Below, one piece after another: positions 43,837 to 52,062 of a stretch of DNA of 64,000 nt. How positions within the stretch are numbered: the stretch's first letter is position 1; every line of letters begins with the position of its first letter. This DNA comes from Bacillota bacterium (GTDB lineage: Bacteria > Bacillota_I > Bacilli_A > RFN20 > CAG-288). The DNA lies in contig JAEWSP010000018.1 in assembly GCA_023459795.1 (NCBI GenBank), positions 1 to 64,000 on the forward strand, given 5' to 3'. The notes beneath the pieces are model-generated. The model worked only from the letters and a program-made list of their open reading frames with translations. It was not told the origin of the DNA and searched no databases. Both the position numbers and the translations under genes were made by a program.

Positions 43837-44874
43837 TCAGTCTCTATCCGGCAGTTTTCCCGGCGCTTTGGATATGCCTTCCAGATACGAGTCGAAGGAC
43901 TCCTTCCTGAAAGCATCGATTGCAGCTTCCACTTCCGGGTCCAGATCCTTTATCCGGCCTCTGCCGATTACAAGAGGATCGATATACCTCCTCTTGGAAT
44001 AGACCTTGATCGTATGCTCCTTCTCCGTCTTTTGTTCTTTGACTTCGGTTAGGTTTGTGAACCATTCCCAGTTATTCTTTGTCTCTTGGTTACCTAGAAT
44101 TTTCTTGATAACAACCTCTTCCGTAGAATAAAGGTCGTTTTCCGAAAGAACGGACAAGGAGAAAGCTCTCCTAATTCCTCTGGCCAGGGCCTCCATCCCG
44201 TACCTGTCTTCTGGAGTCACATATACTTTGGAGTTCTGTATGGTTGCAAGAGCAAACTTCCTGGCAAGCTCCTTAGAAGAAAAAGCAAGCTCTTCGACTC
44301 CGTCTTCGTTTACCGTAACGGAAAGATCCCGGTACATTGCTTCTACTTCTTCTCTAGAGGCATGGGAATAGTTCAGGAAATTGGAGAGGGTGTATTCCAG
44401 CCTGTCGGCAGAAAGCCTGGGAGAATCGTTGTCTGCAATCGGATAGAGATGGTAGTTATCGACATCCTTGGTAGATAGTCCAAGCTTCATAAGCTCTTTC
44501 TGGATTACGGGATCTTCTTCGATGATGCAGGTTGTCCTCTCCTCCGTTGCTTCCTGGGTAAGGTAATCCCCTTTTACGAAGTCGACGACGTGGGCAAAGG
44601 CCGGGGTTGCTATATCATGGAACAGACCGGAAAGGCTCTCCTTCTGATTCTTCCGGAAGTGATAGACGATTAGAGCAACTCCTAGAGAGTGGACGAACCT
44701 GGAATAAGGTTCGAAATCCTTATAGAACGGGAAGGAGGTATATTCCATTCCGCAGTGCATCCCGACATGCTTTATCCGTTCCAGGGAAGGAGCAGGAAGG
44801 AAGCCTTCCAGAAAGGAAGGGATATCCTTGCTGTAAAGAGAAAACAGGAACTGCTCTTTTTCTATGTGGGACAT
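43837..44874 (-). CDS. HD-domain phosphohydrolase
   Basis: The protein has 345 residues. The HD metal-binding pattern is visible: H in YSRFVHSLGVALIVYH, then HD in LSGLFHDIATPAFAHVVDF, followed by a downstream Asp near SADRLEYTLSNF. This layout resembles dGTPase-like and YedJ/MtnU-type HD hydrolases that act on nucleotides, but no specificity can be assigned. It is soluble with a charged C-terminal domain. GAGG lies 8 nt before the ATG. The gene stands alone, converging on the GH3-like gene and divergent from the SRP RNA. Confidence 0.82.
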   Translation of the reverse strand: MSHIEKEQFLFSLYSKDIPSFLEGFLPAPSLERIKHVGMHCGMEYTSFPFYKDFEPYSRFVHSLGVALIVYHFRKNQKESLSGLFHDIATPAFAHVVDFVKGDYLTQEATEERTTCIIEEDPVIQKELMKLGLSTKDVDNYHLYPIADNDSPRLSADRLEYTLSNFLNYSHASREEVEAMYRDLSVTVNEDGVEELAFSSKELARKFALATIQNSKVYVTPEDRYGMEALARGIRRAFSLSVLSENDLYSTEEVVIKKILGNQETKNNWEWFTNLTEVKEQKTEKEHTIKVYSKRRYIDPLVIGRGRIKDLDPEVEAAIDAFRKESFDSYLEGISKAPGKLPDRD

Positions 44875-44928
44875 GTTTTTTCCTCTGTTAAAAGACCATT
44901 ATAGCAAAGAAGAGCAACGGAAATGAGG

Positions 44929-44957
44929 TTGCCCTTGCCCCTCCCTTTTTGTATAAT
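44929..44957 (+). promoter_or_regulatory. Promoter of the SRP RNA gene
   Basis: TTGCCC (44929-44934), a 17-nt spacer and TATAAT (44952-44957). Confidence 0.8.
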
Positions 44958-44962
44958 AGATT

Positions 44963-45047
44963 CACCATCGCGGTGTATACCGTCGAACTTGGTCAGGACC
45001 GGAAGGTAGCAGCCATAAGATCGGTGTCCACGTGCGGTGGCTTTTTT
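44963..45047 (+). ncRNA. ffs: Signal recognition particle RNA (4.5S-like)
   Basis: The universally conserved SRP core is present (GGTCAGGACC, then GGAAGGTAGCAGCC, 44991-45014), giving the GGAA tetraloop and symmetric loop bound by Ffh. The 5' part CCATCGCGGTG pairs with CACGTGCGGTGG at the 3' end, forming the long hairpin of a small bacterial SRP RNA. The pairing ends directly in TTTTTT, so the terminator is part of the RNA. The length of about 85 nt fits the short form lacking an Alu domain. Its neighbour tadA matches the Bacillus region, where the SRP RNA lies between tadA and dnaX. Confidence 0.93.
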
Positions 45048-45056
45048 ATTAAAAGA

Positions 45057-45503
45057 ATGAATAAAGAAGACCTAGCTATAGCTTTATCGGAACTAGAGAA
45101 GGAGTCCTCTCTCCTGTTGCAGAAAGGAGAGGTTCCTGTTTCCGCAGTCCTTGTTCTTGAAGACGGGACAAGGATCGTTACCGGAAACAAAGTCGAAGAA
45201 AAGAACAACCCTTTTCTGCATGCCGAAATAGTTGCGCTCGAAGAAGGAATGAAGAAAACCGGGTCGAGGTATCTGAAGGGTGCCACCCTTCTTGTCTCTC
45301 TGGAACCCTGTCTTCTCTGCATGGGAGCAATCCTGAAAGCAGGGATAGAGGATCTTTATTACTGCCAGGACGACAAGAAGAAAGGCGCTCTTTCCTACTA
45401 CCATGTCTTTGTCGATGACGTACTCCGTGTCCACACCATAAAAGACAGGGTCCTGGAAGACAACCTTAAAGCTGCTTTTGCATCGCTACGTAAGGACCAA
45501 TAG
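45057..45503 (+). CDS. tadA: tRNA-specific adenosine deaminase
   Basis: The protein has 148 residues. The zinc and proton-shuttle motif HAE (NPFLHAEIVAL) and PCLLC (LEPCLLCMGAILKAGI) are complete, as in TadA, which converts adenosine 34 to inosine in tRNA-Arg(ACG). The N-terminal start at 45057 is chosen because the reading frame further upstream runs through the SRP RNA. No Shine-Dalgarno sequence precedes the ATG, which lies only 10 nt after the SRP terminator, so expression must come from terminator read-through, a leaderless start or an unseen promoter. Other CDA-fold deaminases are possible, but length and motifs favour TadA. Confidence 0.9.
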   Translation: MNKEDLAIALSELEKESSLLLQKGEVPVSAVLVLEDGTRIVTGNKVEEKNNPFLHAEIVALEEGMKKTGSRYLKGATLLVSLEPCLLCMGAILKAGIEDLYYCQDDKKKGALSYYHVFVDDVLRVHTIKDRVLEDNLKAAFASLRKDQ

Positions 45504-45520
45504 TCTTTTTCTATAAGTTT

Positions 45521-46201
45521 CTATTTCGTCTCGTCTTTCTTCTCTTCTTTTGTTTCTTTGATCTTTTTCAATGAATCTTCTGCTTTTCCTTCCGGGAAGA
45601 TTGCCTTGAAGGCGAAGAAGAAGACAATAGTCGTGATTCCGGAGGTAGCAAAGGTCTGGCAGACCTGATAGAGAGTTCTGGACATGACTTCCGATGCCGG
45701 TTTCAGCCAGAGGGAGTTCAAGGCATTGGAAAGCAGCGTTACCAGGATATTGGCAAGCGTATAAAGCAGAACCTGGGGAAGAACCTTGCGGCGGGATTTA
45801 TAGGTGATATTTCTTTGCAGAGGGAAATTGATTGCCTGGGTCGTGAAGTAGGTGATAAGCCAGCTGAAGAAATACCCTAAGCCTCCTCCGTAGATTACGT
45901 TTCCGGACTGATCCCTAAGGACATCATATCCGAGGATTGCCCAGACAAAGCGTCCGTTTCCGTAGGGAAGCGTAATTCCGGGCCAAAGCCATTCCGTTCC
46001 GGCAAGCCGCATACCGAAAGCAAGCGGCAGGAAAGTATAGCCAAGATACTGGAAAACAGTCAGGACCCATCCGATAAGGCCGAACTTGATGAACTGCCAG
46101 ATTGTCTTGTTTAGATTCGGGTGGTGGAACGAGAAATGCTTCCACCATTTTGGCGGAAGAAGCTTCTTTCGTTTTTCCGTCGGGTTGCTGTTCTCTTCCA
46201 T
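45521..46201 (-). CDS. GtrA-like membrane protein
   Basis: The protein has 226 residues with four predicted membrane helices. The first helix region FIKFGLIGWVLTVFQYLGY and the later FFSWLITYFTTQAINFPLQRNITYKS match the GtrA/DPMS family, small proteins linked to moving lipid-linked sugars across the membrane. The long insert between helices 1 and 2 (about 60 residues, aromatic and Gly-rich) is unusual for the family. No glycosyltransferase lies nearby. The ATG at 46201 has no ribosome site and TATAAT lies 11 nt upstream; a TTG at 46207 is an alternative start. It converges on tadA with no clear terminator. Confidence 0.75.
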   Translation of the reverse strand: MEENSNPTEKRKKLLPPKWWKHFSFHHPNLNKTIWQFIKFGLIGWVLTVFQYLGYTFLPLAFGMRLAGTEWLWPGITLPYGNGRFVWAILGYDVLRDQSGNVIYGGGLGYFFSWLITYFTTQAINFPLQRNITYKSRRKVLPQVLLYTLANILVTLLSNALNSLWLKPASEVMSRTLYQVCQTFATSGITTIVFFFAFKAIFPEGKAEDSLKKIKETKEEKKDETK

Positions 46202-46212
46202 AAGCAAGAAAC

Positions 46213-46218
46213 ATTATA
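46213..46218 (-). promoter_or_regulatory. -10 box before the GtrA-like gene
   Basis: TATAAT on the minus strand ends 11 nt before the ATG at 46201 (5 nt before a possible TTG start at 46207). The leader would be very short and carries no Shine-Dalgarno sequence. Confidence 0.45.
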
Positions 46219-46393
46219 TAGTTTTTCCCTAGGTTTTGTAGGGAAAAGAAGATCCTTTGTGATAAACTTAATCCCGATATGAGAAAAATTTTTATTTCCT
46301 TCCTGTCATCGCATTCCTTTTCCGGCCTCTAGCGGGCTTTTTTGCTATAGACGGAAGATACGATCCATAAAACAGTAAAGGATAAACATTAAA

Positions 46394-47503
46394 ATGCCAG
46401 AAGATTATATGATGGCCCGTTTGAAGGCCATGAAGAAGAGACTAACCGATATCGACGACCTCTTAAGCGGTGGTTCGATGGATGTTCCTACGATGACGAA
46501 GCTTAGCAAGGAACGTTCCGGCCTGGAAAAGCCGGTCGAGCTTTATGACGAAGTAATGAAGATGGAGTCCGACAAAGCGGATGCCGAGGAGATGATGAAG
46601 GATCCGGATCCGGAGATCAAGGATCTGGGCAAATCCACTTTCGATGAGATGGCCAAGAAGATCGATGCCATGGGAGAAGAGATCAAGCTCTCCCTGATTC
46701 CTAAGGATGCCAATGACGACAAGAACATCATCATGGAAATCCGCGGTGCAGCCGGAGGAGATGAAGCGAATATCTTCGCCGGAGATCTTTTCCGTATGTA
46801 TTCCCATTATGCAGACAGGGAAGGCTGGAAGATCCAGCTTCTCGACAGCGAGCCTACTCCGCTTGGCGGATTCTCCCTCGTTTCCTTCCGTATCAAGGGA
46901 AAGGGCGTCTACTCGAAGCTGAAGTTTGAAAGCGGCGCACACCGTGTCCAGCGTGTTCCGGTCACGGAAGCAAACGGCAGGATCCAGACATCGACGGCTA
47001 CCGTCCTTGTCATGCCGGAAATCGAGCATGTCGACATCAAGATTAACCCTGCCGATCTCCGTATCGATACCTACCATTCCTCGGGCGCCGGAGGACAGAA
47101 CGTCAACAAGACGGAGTCTGCCGTCCGTATCACCCATATCCCGACGAACATCGTTGTCTCCTGCCAGATCGAGCGGGATCAGCTTGCCAACAAGGAAACA
47201 TGCATGCTGATGCTGAAGGCTAAACTCCAGGCTCAGCATGATGCCGAGATTGAAGAGAAGGTCGGAGGCGAAAGAAGACTGAAGATGGGAACCGGCGAGA
47301 GGAACGAAAGAATCCGCACCTACAACTATCCGCAGAACCGTGTAACGGATCACCGGATCGGCTGGAGCACCCTGAATCTTCCCAAGTTCATGAACGGGGA
47401 ACTGGATGACTGCATCTTTGCTTTAAACGAAGCCAACCAGAAGGATCTTCTGGAAGAAGAGACGAAGAAGCTGAAGGCAGAGATGGAGCAGCAGGAAAAG
47501 TAG
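46394..47503 (+). CDS. prfA: Peptide chain release factor 1
   Basis: The protein has 369 residues, full length for RF1. The stop-codon recognition tripeptide is PVT (VQRVPVTEANGRIQTS), of the PxT type specific to UAA/UAG. The GGQ peptide-release motif is in SSGAGGQNVNKTESAV. AAAGGA stands before the ATG. The order prfA-prmC is conserved widely, since PrmC methylates the GGQ glutamine of both release factors. A 146-bp tract over the GGQ domain is almost identical in DNA to prfB, far beyond what RF1 and RF2 normally share. Confidence 0.96.
   Translation: MPEDYMMARLKAMKKRLTDIDDLLSGGSMDVPTMTKLSKERSGLEKPVELYDEVMKMESDKADAEEMMKDPDPEIKDLGKSTFDEMAKKIDAMGEEIKLSLIPKDANDDKNIIMEIRGAAGGDEANIFAGDLFRMYSHYADREGWKIQLLDSEPTPLGGFSLVSFRIKGKGVYSKLKFESGAHRVQRVPVTEANGRIQTSTATVLVMPEIEHVDIKINPADLRIDTYHSSGAGGQNVNKTESAVRITHIPTNIVVSCQIERDQLANKETCMLMLKAKLQAQHDAEIEEKVGGERRLKMGTGERNERIRTYNYPQNRVTDHRIGWSTLNLPKFMNGELDDCIFALNEANQKDLLEEETKKLKAEMEQQEK
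47054..47199 (+). repeat. Tract in prfA almost identical to prfB
   Basis: Matches 16749-16894 (inverted) at 145 of 146 positions. The tract ends abruptly on both sides; the PVT and SPF specificity motifs lie outside it. Confidence 0.9.
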
Positions 47504-47509
47504 GAATCA

Positions 47510-47537
47510 GGCGGAATGGAAAACCATTCCGCCTTTT
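47510..47537 (+). terminator. Hairpin terminator or attenuator between prfA and prmC
   Basis: GGCGGAATGG (47510-47519), loop AAAA, CCATTCCGCC (47524-47533), then TTTTA. The T-run is short and the prmC ATG follows 10 nt later, so it may be a leaky stop. Confidence 0.8.
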
Positions 47538-47547
47538 ATCCAAACAA

Positions 47548-48354
47548 ATGACAGCCGCCGAGGTCGCAGAACAATTATCGGAAGAGAACATTCCGCTTGC
47601 CGATATCCGGACTATCCTTTCCGGTGTCTTCTCTTTTCCTTTCGACAGGCTCGGAATAGACGGGGACAAGGACATTGCCACCAAAGAGGAATACAAGCTT
47701 GTCCTTGCTAAGCTTAAGGGCGGCGTACCTCCCGTCTATCTTGCCGGATACGACATCATCCGGGGACTGAAGATCTACCTATCGGAAGATGTCCTTATCC
47801 CGAGGACGGAGACGATTTCTTTTCTATACGGAGATATCCAAGGGAATTACGATTTTTCCAACAAGAAAGTCCTGGATCTATGCACAGGGAGCGGCATTAT
47901 CGCCTTGTCGGTAAAAAAGCTTTTCCCTGCCAGTATTGTCACTGCAAGCGATATTTCTGATAAAGCATTAGCTCTTGCAAAGAAATCCGCAGAAGAGAAC
48001 TCTCTTTTTATAGTTTTTAAGAAAAGCAACTTCTTAGAAGATATCCAGGATAGGTTTGATGTAATCCTCTCCAATCCTCCTTATATCGAAGAAAGAAGCA
48101 AGGATGTTATAGCCCCTTATGAGCCTCCTCTTGCTCTCTATAGCGGCAAGGACGGAATGGATAGCTACAGAGCTATCTTCTCCCTTCTGGACTCTAGGCT
48201 TCTTAAAAAAGGCATTGCTTTCTTCGAACTGGAAGCAAGCAATGCCGACAAGGTAAAAGACCTGTTCCTCTCCTTCTATCCGGAAGGATATGACTGTTCC
48301 TTTATCCTCGATATGGAGAACAAGAAAAGGTATCTTGTAGCCAAGAAGAGATAG
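47548..48354 (+). CDS. prmC: Release factor glutamine methyltransferase
   Basis: The protein has 268 residues. A helical N-terminal domain binds the release factor. The methylase domain has the SAM motif VLDLCTGSGIIALSV and the catalytic NPPY (FDVILSNPPYIEE), the signature of PrmC/HemK glutamine N5-methylation. IPRTET before it is also typical (IPRPDT in most relatives). It follows prfA, its usual partner. The ATG has no Shine-Dalgarno sequence and sits 10 nt after a terminator hairpin, so its translation or transcription is likely controlled unusually. Confidence 0.93.
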   Translation: MTAAEVAEQLSEENIPLADIRTILSGVFSFPFDRLGIDGDKDIATKEEYKLVLAKLKGGVPPVYLAGYDIIRGLKIYLSEDVLIPRTETISFLYGDIQGNYDFSNKKVLDLCTGSGIIALSVKKLFPASIVTASDISDKALALAKKSAEENSLFIVFKKSNFLEDIQDRFDVILSNPPYIEERSKDVIAPYEPPLALYSGKDGMDSYRAIFSLLDSRLLKKGIAFFELEASNADKVKDLFLSFYPEGYDCSFILDMENKKRYLVAKKR

Positions 48355-48355
48355 C

Positions 48356-49291
48356 TTATTTGCTGTCCGGCTTTGCTCCCATCCAGGTTCTCCCTTCCGT
48401 GATGAGCGTCGTCATCAAGGCGACGACATCAAAGAAGAGAAGCAGGATCAGGGCAACCGGTGTGATTTTCAGTTCCGAAGTGCAGAGCAAAGAGGTGAAG
48501 GTGAAGAAGATCAGATTGAAGTAATACAGGTATTTGTAGTCCCCCGGATAGAAGATGCTGAGGATTCCGCTGATGGTAATGAAGATCATTCCCATTAGCA
48601 GCGGGAAGTACATGGCCGTCGAGGAGACCGGATTGTATTTGGCTCCCAGATTCAGAAGATAGATGGCGGCGGTAACGAGATAGAAGACGAAGGAAAGAAT
48701 ACGGCAGATCCGGGAAAGCTTGATCCCGGATATGATCTTCATCCTCTTGTCTCCGCTTTCCTCGCTGATCTTCTCTACCCTCTTTTCGACGTCCTCGTTG
48801 ATCTCCATGCCGTTCGTGACATTGAAGACCGTGTTTCCGTTTCCCTGCTCATCGAAGGCCGTCCTTCCCTTCTGGAACCTCTGGTAGTAGAGAAGAAAGA
48901 AAACCAGGTTCAGGGCAAAGCCGAAAAGGCAGAGGGAGAACTCCGTCCAGTAGATAGCCCCTAGATCCAAGGTACTGTCCAACGAGGAGATAGGTGTAAC
49001 CAGGAAGTCTTCCCTGTAGAAGAGAAGGGCAAGAAGAGTTTCCAGGAAATAGAAGACGGCTGTCTTTATCGGTTTGTAGAGGGTAAAGAGCCCTGTCCCG
49101 ATGACGATACCCAGGATCATCAGGCTAGGCATGACATTCTTCATCGTCGAATAGTCGTGGGTGTTATAGAGGATCAAAGACGGAACCACGACAAAGAAGA
49201 CCTGGGAGAGGAAGACCATAATCCGGTTGTAGATATCGACCCTGGAAAGAAAGGATGCCAGAGTCTTGAAACGGGCTCGGATTTGTTTCAT
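48356..49291 (-). CDS. Polytopic membrane protein, unknown
   Basis: The protein has 311 residues with about eight predicted membrane helices in two groups, separated by a charged loop of roughly 60 residues (about 140-195). I recognise no family. Its start has no Shine-Dalgarno sequence; an extended -10 box TGGTATAAT lies exactly 6 nt before the ATG, so a leaderless mRNA is likely. It converges on prmC, and the two stop codons are separated by a single base with no terminator, so antisense overlap of the transcripts is expected. Confidence 0.72.
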   Translation of the reverse strand: MKQIRARFKTLASFLSRVDIYNRIMVFLSQVFFVVVPSLILYNTHDYSTMKNVMPSLMILGIVIGTGLFTLYKPIKTAVFYFLETLLALLFYREDFLVTPISSLDSTLDLGAIYWTEFSLCLFGFALNLVFFLLYYQRFQKGRTAFDEQGNGNTVFNVTNGMEINEDVEKRVEKISEESGDKRMKIISGIKLSRICRILSFVFYLVTAAIYLLNLGAKYNPVSSTAMYFPLLMGMIFITISGILSIFYPGDYKYLYYFNLIFFTFTSLLCTSELKITPVALILLLFFDVVALMTTLITEGRTWMGAKPDSK

Positions 49292-49297
49292 GCTTCA

Positions 49298-49303
49298 ATT
49301 ATA
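49298..49303 (-). promoter_or_regulatory. Extended -10 box, leaderless start
   Basis: TGG-TATAAT on the minus strand is followed by 6 nt and the ATG at 49291. No good -35 box is visible, in line with an extended -10 promoter. Confidence 0.6.
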
Positions 49304-49403
49304 CCAATACCGGAGAAGAGAATCCCCATAAGCCGAAAAAAGAGAAACCCCGGAAAGAGAAAGCAAGGCTCCCTGTGGTAGAATGATAAGGAGGAATAAA
49401 GAA

Positions 49404-51077
49404 TTGGCTTATCAAGCTTATTACAACAAATACCGCCCTCAGACCTTCGATGAAGTCGTAGGCCAGAAGGCTATCGTCTCCACCCTTAAGAATGCCCTCC
49501 GCGAAGGAAAGATTGCCCACGCGTACCTTTTCTGTGGTCCGAGAGGAACAGGAAAGACGACCATGGCAAGACTCCTTGCCAAAGCCCTCAACTGCAAAGA
49601 AGGAATCGGAAGGCAGTGCAACAAATGCGACGACTGCACGAAGATCAGCAAGGGCGAGCATCCGGATGTCATCGAGATCGATGCCGCTTCAAATTCCACC
49701 GTCGACTCCGTCAGGGCACTGATCGACAACGTCTCCTACCAGCCGATCATGGGCCGCTACAAGGTCTATATCATCGACGAAGTCCACAACATGTCCAACT
49801 CCGCATTCAACGCCCTTCTGAAGACTTTGGAGGAGCCGCCGTCGTTTGTCGTCTTCATTTTGGCAACAACCGAACCCCAGAAGATTATTCCGACCATTCT
49901 CTCCCGTGTCCAGCGCTTTGATTTCTCCAAGGTCACGGACACGGATCTGATCGAGAACATGGAGCATATCCTGAAGAGCGAGAATATCTCCTACGAAGAG
50001 GAAGCCCTGAAGCTGGTCGCATCCCTTAGCGACGGCGGAGTAAGAGACTCTCTTTCTCTGCTCGATCAGCTCGTCTCCTATTCCGGAGACAAGGTTACCG
50101 CGGAAGATGCCAACAATCTTTTCGGACTCTTATCTACCGGCGAGGAACTGAAGCTAGTCGAAGCAATCGAGAAGAAGGATTCCGATACTCTGATCAAATC
50201 CGTTCGGGAACGTTACCAGAAGGGAGCCGATATCCCCCGTCTCCATAACGACCTGATCGCTATCTACAAGGACCTTCTGATCTACACCGCTACCAAAGAC
50301 AAGACCCTTCTAGAAAAGCTTAGCGAAGAAGAAGCAAAAAGCTTCTCCATCCCCGCTTCCAACTTGGAAGTTTCTTTGCGCTGTTTAATCGATGCTGCAA
50401 GGGATTACCGGACTTCGGACAATGTCCTTTCCCACTTCGAGCTTTCCCTTATGAAGCTCCTATATGCCCCTGTAGATACCCATATCGTCGTCTCTTCCAG
50501 AAAACCGGCTGCTAGTTCTTCCCCGGTTTCTGTTGCTCCTTCCGAAAAGGTCCTAGCAACCAAACCTATTGCCGTAGCCTCCAAGAAGAGCGGAGAAGTC
50601 TTCAAGCCCAAGGATGATCCCAAGGCATCCGGGAAGATCGGATATACGATCAACGATCTGGCCAACCTCATGAACCTTGCCGTCACCAAGGAGAATGTGG
50701 TCTTCCGGAAGAACATCGATACCGCCTGGGAACAGATCAAGCTCTTCTTCCAGGGCGATGACGACTTCTTTGCTGTTCCTCTCTACGGAAGCAAGGCAAG
50801 GTTATATGCCAACAATATCCTTGTCTGCACGAATCCGGTTCCGATAGAGCTCGACAAGCTGAACGACAAGAAAGCAGAAGCCTCTCTGATGAAGATCGCC
50901 TTAGGCGCCTTCAAAGAAAACATCCATGTCCTTGTCGTCTCCGTACCGGACTTCAAGGAAGCCTATGACTGCTTCCGGAACAAGAAGTTTGTGGAAGGGC
51001 CTGTCAACATCGACTTCGGCGAATCCAAGGCAAAAGAAAACTCTACGGATTTCTTCAACGATCTGATGAAGAAATAG
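49404..51077 (+). CDS. dnaX: DNA polymerase III subunits gamma/tau
   Basis: The protein has 557 residues. It begins AYQAYYNKYRPQTFDEVVGQ, the universal DnaX opening. Walker A GPRGTGKTTMARLLAKALNC, a four-cysteine zinc site (C in ALNC, then CNKCDDC), DEVHNMSNSAFNALLKTLEEPP and the sensor LATTEP follow. The C-terminal third is Ser/Pro/Lys-rich and then tau-like. It forms the clamp-loader motor. The start is taken as TTG 49404, since AAGGAGG (49388-49394) lies 9 nt before it and the protein then begins in register with the family; the ATG at 49383 would contain that site. It heads a seven-gene run to rsmI. Confidence 0.95.
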   Translation: MAYQAYYNKYRPQTFDEVVGQKAIVSTLKNALREGKIAHAYLFCGPRGTGKTTMARLLAKALNCKEGIGRQCNKCDDCTKISKGEHPDVIEIDAASNSTVDSVRALIDNVSYQPIMGRYKVYIIDEVHNMSNSAFNALLKTLEEPPSFVVFILATTEPQKIIPTILSRVQRFDFSKVTDTDLIENMEHILKSENISYEEEALKLVASLSDGGVRDSLSLLDQLVSYSGDKVTAEDANNLFGLLSTGEELKLVEAIEKKDSDTLIKSVRERYQKGADIPRLHNDLIAIYKDLLIYTATKDKTLLEKLSEEEAKSFSIPASNLEVSLRCLIDAARDYRTSDNVLSHFELSLMKLLYAPVDTHIVVSSRKPAASSSPVSVAPSEKVLATKPIAVASKKSGEVFKPKDDPKASGKIGYTINDLANLMNLAVTKENVVFRKNIDTAWEQIKLFFQGDDDFFAVPLYGSKARLYANNILVCTNPVPIELDKLNDKKAEASLMKIALGAFKENIHVLVVSVPDFKEAYDCFRNKKFVEGPVNIDFGESKAKENSTDFFNDLMKK

Positions 51078-51091
51078 AAAGGACCAGAAGC

Positions 51092-51439
51092 ATGGACAAC
51101 AACAGCGACGATCCCAATCTCAACAAGGCCAAGACAGCAGCCGATATGGCAGTCCTTCAGAGCCAGATCGGGGAATACAAGAAGAAACTTGCCGACCTGC
51201 AGTCCAAGGTCTACACGGGAAGATACAAGGGAGTGACGATCCAGATGCGGGGAGACTATACCGTTGTGGATGTGTCTCTTGACCAGGCTGTATATGAGAC
51301 AGCCTCCAAATCCATGATGGAGCAGAGCATCCTCATCTGCCTTTCCAATCTCCATCTGGCGGCCGTCAACGAATCCAAGACCCTTACGGACGAACTCCAG
51401 AAGATGCTTCAGAACTACCAGATCCCCGGGCTTTCCTAA
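51092..51439 (+). CDS. ybaB: YbaB/EbfC nucleoid-associated protein
   Basis: The protein has 115 residues. The YbaB core is visible: a helix (DMAVLQSQIGEYKKKLADLQ), a beta-meander (YKGVTIQMRGDYTVVDVSLDQAVYE) and a C-terminal helix rich in Asn/Leu. These dimeric proteins bind DNA and are nearly always encoded between dnaX and recR, as here. The C-terminus ends NYQIPGLS, close to the usual PGL ending. AAAGGA precedes the ATG and the stop is immediately followed by the recR ATG. Confidence 0.92.
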   Translation: MDNNSDDPNLNKAKTAADMAVLQSQIGEYKKKLADLQSKVYTGRYKGVTIQMRGDYTVVDVSLDQAVYETASKSMMEQSILICLSNLHLAAVNESKTLTDELQKMLQNYQIPGLS

Positions 51440-52060
51440 ATGGAAGAACTCAAGACCATCTCGGCTTTGATCCTCTGCTACAAGAAGCTCCCCGGAATCG
51501 GAGAGAAGACAGCAGAGAGGCTTGCCTACGGCACGCTATCCCTTACTCCGGAAGACAGGGAGGAATTCATCCAGGCCTTAAGCGACAGCTCCCTGAAGGT
51601 CCGGCCCTGCCCGGACTGCGGGCTTTTCTGTGAAGACGGGAACTGCCCGATCTGCAAAGACCCTGCAAGGAACCATAAGGAGATGATGATCGTCAGCAAC
51701 CCGAAAGACATCTACACAATCGAGAAGACGAAAGGGTATGACGGCATCTACTTCACGCTTTCGGGAACTCTCTCCCCGCTTAGGAACAGAACCCCGGAAA
51801 GGATCGGTATTCCGAAACTCAGGGAGAAGGTCGAGAAAGAAGGGATCGAAGAACTGATCCTCGCTCTTCCGACAGACCTCGACGGGGAAACGACATCCCT
51901 GTACCTAGCCAACCTGTTCAAAGGAACGAAGACGAAGGTTACAAGGCTTGCATACGGAATCCCGATCGGAACAAACCTGGAATACCTCGACAATATGACC
52001 ATCTCCCAGTCCATCCGCGGAAGAGTCGATATGGAGAGCAGTGAAAAGAAGGAGAAATAA
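51440..52060 (+). CDS. recR: Recombination protein RecR
   Basis: The protein has 206 residues. In order it has a helix-hairpin-helix (KKLPGIGEKTAERLAYG), a four-cysteine zinc finger (CPDCGLFCEDGNCPIC), a Toprim domain beginning MMIVSNPKDIYTIEKT and a Walker-like C-terminal region (TRLAYGIPIGTNLEYLD). RecR works with RecO and RecF to load RecA at gaps. It starts directly after ybaB with no gap. The family's usual VVE before the Toprim acid reads IVS here, a small deviation. Confidence 0.95.
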   Translation: MEELKTISALILCYKKLPGIGEKTAERLAYGTLSLTPEDREEFIQALSDSSLKVRPCPDCGLFCEDGNCPICKDPARNHKEMMIVSNPKDIYTIEKTKGYDGIYFTLSGTLSPLRNRTPERIGIPKLREKVEKEGIEELILALPTDLDGETTSLYLANLFKGTKTKVTRLAYGIPIGTNLEYLDNMTISQSIRGRVDMESSEKKEK

Positions 52061-52062
52061 TC

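Noticed and set aside
46300..46345. Terminator-like CCGGCCTCTAGCGGGCTTTTTT before prfA
   Set aside because: Only three or four pairs can form, and no gene on the plus strand ends there.
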